Source: Kofleriaceae bacterium (lineage in GTDB: Bacteria; Myxococcota_A; Polyangia; Haliangiales; Haliangiaceae). From it: 53,937 nucleotides of DNA. A program made the translations under genes and the position numbers. The notes below the pieces were generated by a model, which saw nothing but the letters and a program-made list of their open reading frames with translations, ran no database searches and was not told where the DNA came from. This document shows, piece by piece, positions 50,480 to 53,937 of the stretch. The DNA is taken from positions 199,596 to 253,532 of the forward strand of contig JAGPCY010000008.1 of NCBI GenBank assembly GCA_018057825.1, written 5' to 3'. Every line of letters starts with the position of its first letter. Positions within the stretch are counted from its first letter, which is position 1.

Positions 50480-51661
50480 ATGACCCGCAAAGTGAACGTC
50501 ATCGGCGTCGGCATGGTCCCGTTCGCCAAGCCCGGCGAGTCCGAGGAGTACAACGTCATGGCCTCCAAGGCCGGGCGGGCCGCGCTCGAGGACGCCAAGA
50601 TCCCGTTCGGCGAGGTCCAGCAGGCCTTCGCCGGGTACGTCTTCGGCGATTCGACCTGCGGTCAGCGCGCGGTCTACGAGATCGGCCTGACCGGCATCCC
50701 GGTCTTCAACGTCAACAACAACTGCTCGACGGGCTCGAGCGCGCTCATGCTGGCCGCGCAGGCCGTCGCCGGCGGCATCGCCGAGTGCGTCCTGGCGGTT
50801 GGCTTCGAGCAGATGGAGAAGGGCGCGCTGTCGGCCAAGTGGACGGATCGCACGAACCCGCTCGACAAGCACGCCAACCTGATGAGCGAGGTCCAGGGCT
50901 TCAATCAGGCGCCGCCGGCGGCCCAGATGTTCGGCGGCGCCGGCCGCGAGTACCGGTGGAAGCACGGCACGAAGCGGGAGACCTTCGCGAAGATCTCGGC
51001 GAAGGCGCGGCAGCACGCGTCGAAGAACCCGTACGCGCTGTTCAAGAACGTGCTGTCGGTGGAAGAGGTGATGGCCTCGCCCGAGGTCTTCGATCCGCTG
51101 ACCCGGTACCAGTGCTGCCCGCCGACGTGTGGGGCGGCGGCGGCCGTCTTGTGCTCCGAGGACTTCGCCCGGAAGCACGGGATCTCGGGAAGCGTGTACA
51201 TCGCCGGGCAGGCCATGACGACCGACTTCCCGTCGAGCTTCGAGGAGAAGTCGATGATCAAGATGGTCGGATACGACATGGCGAAGGCCGCCGCGAAGAA
51301 GGTCTATGAGCAGACCGGGATCGGGCCCCAGGACGTGCAGGTCGTCGAGCTACACGACTGCTTCACGGCGAACGAGCTTCTGACCTACGAGGCGCTGGGC
51401 CTGTGCGAGGAGGGCCAGGCCGAGAAGTTCATCTGGGACGGCGACAACACCTACGGCGGACGGTTCGTCACCAACCCGAGCGGCGGGTTGCTCAGCAAGG
51501 GGCACCCGCTGGGCGCGACGGGGCTCGCTCAATGTACGGAGCTGGTCTGGCACCTGCGCGGCACCGCTGGCGAGCGCCAGGTCGAGGGCGCGCGGGTGGC
51601 CCTGCAGCACAACCTCGGGCTCGGCGGCGCGTGCGTCGTGACGATGTACCGGCGGGATTGA
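50480..51661 (+). CDS. SCPx-type thiolase / sterol carrier thiolase-like protein
   Basis: A 393-aa thiolase superfamily protein of the SCP2-thiolase (SCPx) branch. The nucleophilic Cys is in [19 protein letters not shown], the HDCFTANEL block is characteristic of SCPx, and the C-terminal catalytic His is in [11 protein letters not shown] with GGACVV at the end. It would catalyse the last, thiolytic step of beta-oxidation, acting on 2-methyl-branched or sterol side-chain CoA esters made by the MFE-2 upstream; a lyase reaction is possible for some relatives. AAGGAG (50467-50472) is an ideal ribosome binding site for this ATG. Confidence 0.94.
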   Translation: MTRKVNVIGVGMVPFAKPGESEEYNVMASKAGRAALEDAKIPFGEVQQAFAGYVFGDSTCGQRAVYEIGLTGIPVFNVNNNCSTGSSALMLAAQAVAGGIAECVLAVGFEQMEKGALSAKWTDRTNPLDKHANLMSEVQGFNQAPPAAQMFGGAGREYRWKHGTKRETFAKISAKARQHASKNPYALFKNVLSVEEVMASPEVFDPLTRYQCCPPTCGAAAAVLCSEDFARKHGISGSVYIAGQAMTTDFPSSFEEKSMIKMVGYDMAKAAAKKVYEQTGIGPQDVQVVELHDCFTANELLTYEALGLCEEGQAEKFIWDGDNTYGGRFVTNPSGGLLSKGHPLGATGLAQCTELVWHLRGTAGERQVEGARVALQHNLGLGGACVVTMYRRD

Positions 51662-51673
51662 GGCGGTGGGCGT

Positions 51674-51955
51674 GTGGCGGCCGACGACGCTGACTGGATC
51701 AACTGCGGCCGTCATGGTCGTGGTCGGTGCGCGATCGTGTGCAGGCATCACGTCCAGGAGCGGGGGCAGCCCGCTGGGTTCGTCGAAAACTCGTCGGATC
51801 CCGACGATCTGCAGGCGTGGTGCCACGCGTGCGAGCGGTTCTTCACCTCCGAGGGCGAGCTGACCGAAGCCTTCGGGGCGTTCTGCGACTTCGCCGTCGT
51901 CTGCGTCGCCTGTTACTACGAGCTACGGCAGAGGCACTGGCTCGCCTTGGCGTGA
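51674..51955 (+). CDS. Small Cys-rich hypothetical protein
   Basis: A 93-aa protein with a GTG start 12 bases after the thiolase stop. It has two pairs of cysteines with nearby His: CGRHGRGRCAIVCRHH near the N-terminus, and WCHACERFF then CDFAVVCVACYYELR. This would form a double zinc site. Similar small zinc proteins are widely found beside unrelated genes in myxobacteria and have no known function. It may be transcribed with the beta-oxidation operon by proximity only. An ATG-based longer start was not found. Confidence 0.65.
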   Translation: MAADDADWINCGRHGRGRCAIVCRHHVQERGQPAGFVENSSDPDDLQAWCHACERFFTSEGELTEAFGAFCDFAVVCVACYYELRQRHWLALA

Positions 51956-51997
51956 GGGATTGCGAGGAGCACGGGAACGGCCGGCTCGACCGAGCGT

Positions 51998-52201
51998 CTA
52001 CAGCAGTGAGCCAGCCACGACGCCCTCGAGGAAGGCATCGACGTGTTGCTCGGCCATCGCGATCGCGCGGTCGATGATCGCGGCCGGGATCAGCTCCTCG
52101 GTCCCTGCGACGAATCCCGTGCGCGGTCCCGCGGGCGTCGCCACCCACATCACGCGACTCTTCCAGTGCGCGTGCGTCATGGGGTTCCGGATCGCCTTCA
52201 T
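51998..52201 (-). CDS. Small hypothetical protein
   Basis: A 67-aa protein on the minus strand. Its third codon positions are almost all G or C, like the surrounding chromosome, which supports real coding. The sequence MKAIRNPMTHAHWKSRVMWV ends in a helical AAIIDRAIAMAEQHVDAFLE; no motif is recognised. It is divergent from the hydrolase-methyltransferase gene with a 146-bp gap. Confidence 0.5.
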   Translation of the reverse strand: MKAIRNPMTHAHWKSRVMWVATPAGPRTGFVAGTEELIPAAIIDRAIAMAEQHVDAFLEGVVAGSLL

Positions 52202-52347
52202 TCGCGCATATTCGGGATCCCCAAGGACGGCCGCTACCCAGGCTTGTGCGTTGCGCGAGAGCTGCGCGTGGTTCCTCCTCCCGTCCAGCGCCCAGTTCGG
52301 GCGCCGTCGACCTAGGGAGACCGTCGGGGGTATCGTCTCGAGCCGCT

Positions 52348-53862
52348 ATGAGCACCTTCGTTCTGATCCACGGTGCGGGGGATGGTGGCTGGGCCTGGCA
52401 CTTGGTCGAGGCCGAGCTGCGCGGGCGGGGGCACGACGTCGTCGCCCCCGACCTTCCGGGTGACGACGAGGAGCTTGAGCTTGAGGACTATGCCGACGCG
52501 GTGGTCGCTGCCGTCGGCGACCGCCGCGATCTCGTCGTCGTCGGCCACTCGTTTGGCGGGTTCACGGCGCCGCTCGTCGCGGCGCGGCTCCCGGTAGACG
52601 CGCTGGTGTTCGTGAGCGCGATGATCCCAGCTCCGGGCGAAGCGCCGGGTGAGTGGTGGGAGCGAACGGGGTTGCGCCGCGCTGTCGAGGAACAGGCCGC
52701 GCGCGATGGCGGGATCACCGGCAACGACGACCCGTACGTCACCTACTACAACGAGGTCCCGCGCGAACTCGCCGCGCGAGCGCTGGGCATGGAGCGAGCG
52801 CATCCGTCGAGCCGTGCGTCGAACTCACCGTGGCCTCTCGACGCGCTCCCTGACGTTCCGACGCGCTTCGTGCTGTGCACGAAGGATCGGTTCTTTCCCG
52901 CTGCCTTCATGCGCCGGGTCGTGACCGAGCGTCTCGGCATCGCGCCATCGGAGATCGAAGGTGGTCACTGCGTGGCCCTCGCCCGCCCGGCCGAGCTCGC
53001 CCGCATCCTCGAGGACGCCGGGCGTCGCCAGCGACCTCGGCTGCGGCTCGTGGATCACTACGATGCCGAGCTCCGCCATCACCACGAGAGGTTTCTAGCT
53101 GCCGCCGGTGTGGGGCCCGGTCAACGCGTGCTCGATGTTGGTTGCGGCGGCGGGCACGCTACGCGCGCCGCAGCGCGTCTGGCCGCCGACGGACATGTGC
53201 TCGGGGTCGACATCTCCGATGAGCAGCTCGCGCGCGCCCGCCATCGCACCGCGCAGGAAGGCATCGAGAACGCAGCCTACCAGCGCGGAGACGCCGAGGT
53301 GTTCTCGTTTCCACCAGCGAGCTTCGACGTCATCATCAGCCGGTTCGGCACGATGTTCTTCGCTGATCCGCGGGCGGCCTTCTGCAACCTCGCGCGGGCC
53401 GCCCGCCCAGGCGGGCGCTTGGCCATGATCGTGTGGCAGCATCGGAAGGATAACGAGTGGGCCACCGCGATCCAGGACGCCCTGGGCGCCGCGCCCCCGC
53501 CGAGCCGACTGGACGCGTTCTCACTCGCCGAGCCTGATATCGTGCGGGCGCTCCTCGGCGGCGCGGGGTTCGCCGACGTGGCCTTCACCGAGGTGCGCGA
53601 GCCGGTGTACTTCGGTCCCGATGCAGCCTCCGCGCTGGAGCTGGTGTGGGACATGAAGACGGTACGGGACTGGCTCGCGCAGGCGGACTCGCTTACTGCA
53701 CAGCGCGCGGTGGGCCGCGTGCGTGAGGTCCTCGCGGCCCACGAGACTGGCGCCGGCGTGCTGTTCGATTCGCGAGCGTGGATCATCACAGCTCGGTGCG
53801 CGCGGTCAGATGAGCCTGCCCCGATTTTCTGGACACCCGCCATCCGACCACCGTCAAGATGA
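52348..53862 (+). CDS. Alpha/beta hydrolase-SAM methyltransferase fusion, 3' end disrupted by IS
   Basis: A 504-aa two-domain protein. The N-terminal half (about 1-228) is an alpha/beta hydrolase: VLIHGAGDGGWAWHLVEAEL, nucleophile elbow GHSFGG, and catalytic His in EGGHCVALARP, with an Asp candidate in CTKDRFFP. The second half (about 230-490) is a class I methyltransferase: motif I VLDVGCGGGHATRAAARLAA and GVDISDEQLA, then a UbiE-like FDVIISRFGTMFF. From residue 488 on (EPAPIFWTPAIRPPSR), the coding sequence is the terminal inverted repeat of an IS3 element, and translation stops where the transposase start begins. The natural end is therefore probably slightly truncated. Activity is unknown; a linked esterase/methylation role is possible. 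Confidence 0.85.
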   Translation: MSTFVLIHGAGDGGWAWHLVEAELRGRGHDVVAPDLPGDDEELELEDYADAVVAAVGDRRDLVVVGHSFGGFTAPLVAARLPVDALVFVSAMIPAPGEAPGEWWERTGLRRAVEEQAARDGGITGNDDPYVTYYNEVPRELAARALGMERAHPSSRASNSPWPLDALPDVPTRFVLCTKDRFFPAAFMRRVVTERLGIAPSEIEGGHCVALARPAELARILEDAGRRQRPRLRLVDHYDAELRHHHERFLAAAGVGPGQRVLDVGCGGGHATRAAARLAADGHVLGVDISDEQLARARHRTAQEGIENAAYQRGDAEVFSFPPASFDVIISRFGTMFFADPRAAFCNLARAARPGGRLAMIVWQHRKDNEWATAIQDALGAAPPPSRLDAFSLAEPDIVRALLGGAGFADVAFTEVREPVYFGPDAASALELVWDMKTVRDWLAQADSLTAQRAVGRVREVLAAHETGAGVLFDSRAWIITARCARSDEPAPIFWTPAIRPPSR

Positions 53863-53937
53863 GCGAGGCATCCATGAGTACTTCGTCTCCTTCCAAGCTG
53901 CCGCGTCGGCGGCGAACCTTCAAGCCAGAGTTCAAGG
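53811..53937 (+). mobile_element. IS3-family insertion sequence, left end (continues beyond window)
   Basis: The element begins with a terminal inverted repeat TGAGCCTGCCCC followed by GATTTTCTGGACACCC (53811-53838), the TGA-start form typical of IS3-family ends. Transposase orfA starts 48 bp in, and the right end is out of the window. It inserted into the last codons of the methyltransferase gene, leaving a short IS-encoded tail. Confidence 0.85.
53859..53937 (+). CDS. IS3-family transposase OrfA, N-terminal part only
   Basis: The first 26 codons read MSEASMSTSSPSKLPRRRRT followed by FKPEFK, with a second possible ATG at 53874. The RRRRTF-x-PEFK motif marks the start of the IS3/IS911 OrfA helix-turn-helix protein, which binds the element's ends. 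The gene is cut by the window edge, so no further assessment is possible. Its ATG overlaps the stop of the interrupted fusion gene. Confidence 0.85.
   Translation, partial: MSEASMSTSSPSKLPRRRRTFKPEFK

Overview
The DNA is very GC-rich (roughly 70% or more over most of the window), genes are tightly packed, and third codon positions are almost always G or C. Together with a retron of the myxobacterial kind, many secreted or lipoprotein hydrolases, a heme-uptake operon and SWIM/WGR proteins, this points to a Myxococcota chromosome, most likely a Haliangium/Kofleriaceae-like lineage. That assignment is inference from gene content; no 16S gene is present.

Layout: 1-10.4 kb is ordinary chromosome: the 3' end of sbcC, a small secreted protein, an S46 peptidase lipoprotein, an RluA-type pseudouridine synthase overlapping moeA, a membrane protein, a SIMPL-domain protein and a large TolB/PA/M28/PDZ peptidase lipoprotein. 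10.4-15.1 kb is an accessory island of lower GC. It is bounded by a 55-bp imperfect direct repeat, and each copy carries the 3' ends of both neighbouring convergent genes. Inside are two decayed IS91-like transposase tails, a broken copy of a gene that survives intact at 16.8 kb, a 583-aa protein with a nuclease-like N-terminus and a SEC-C zinc motif, and two small unknown genes.

15.1-24.5 kb holds a sterol desaturase-family hydroxylase divergent from a TetR gene, a zinc-ribbon membrane protein, an MltD-like lytic transglycosylase, tatA, a repeat protein, phaR, a cupredoxin, a multipass protein and a UbiA prenyltransferase. 24.6-31.6 kb is a seven-gene heme-acquisition operon (receptor, two HmuY-like lipoproteins, HmuS, HmuT, HmuU, HmuV) behind a clear Fur box.

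31.7-41.4 kb is the most distinctive part. Four tightly coupled genes encode SWIM-DNA ligase-WGR, WGR-propeller, WGR-HEAT and SWIM proteins. They are followed after 46 bp by a complete retron: a 235-nt msr/msd RNA with a 22-bp a1/a2 duplex and a 22-bp msd stem, then a retron reverse transcriptase. The ligase and WGR/SWIM set looks like a nick-sensing or DNA-end system; whether it works with the retron is open.

41.8-53.9 kb has an LVIVD-type lipoprotein, a DUF2167 protein, a NhaR-like LysR regulator, a small zinc-ribbon/degenerate receiver pair, then a TetR gene coupled to a eukaryote-like multifunctional beta-oxidation enzyme with three SCP2 domains, an SCPx-type thiolase, two small genes, and a hydrolase-methyltransferase fusion whose 3' end is replaced by the left end of an IS3-family element running off the window. 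Three hexanucleotide arrays (17.7, 20.8 and 41.4 kb) each fill the gap between a pair of convergent genes.
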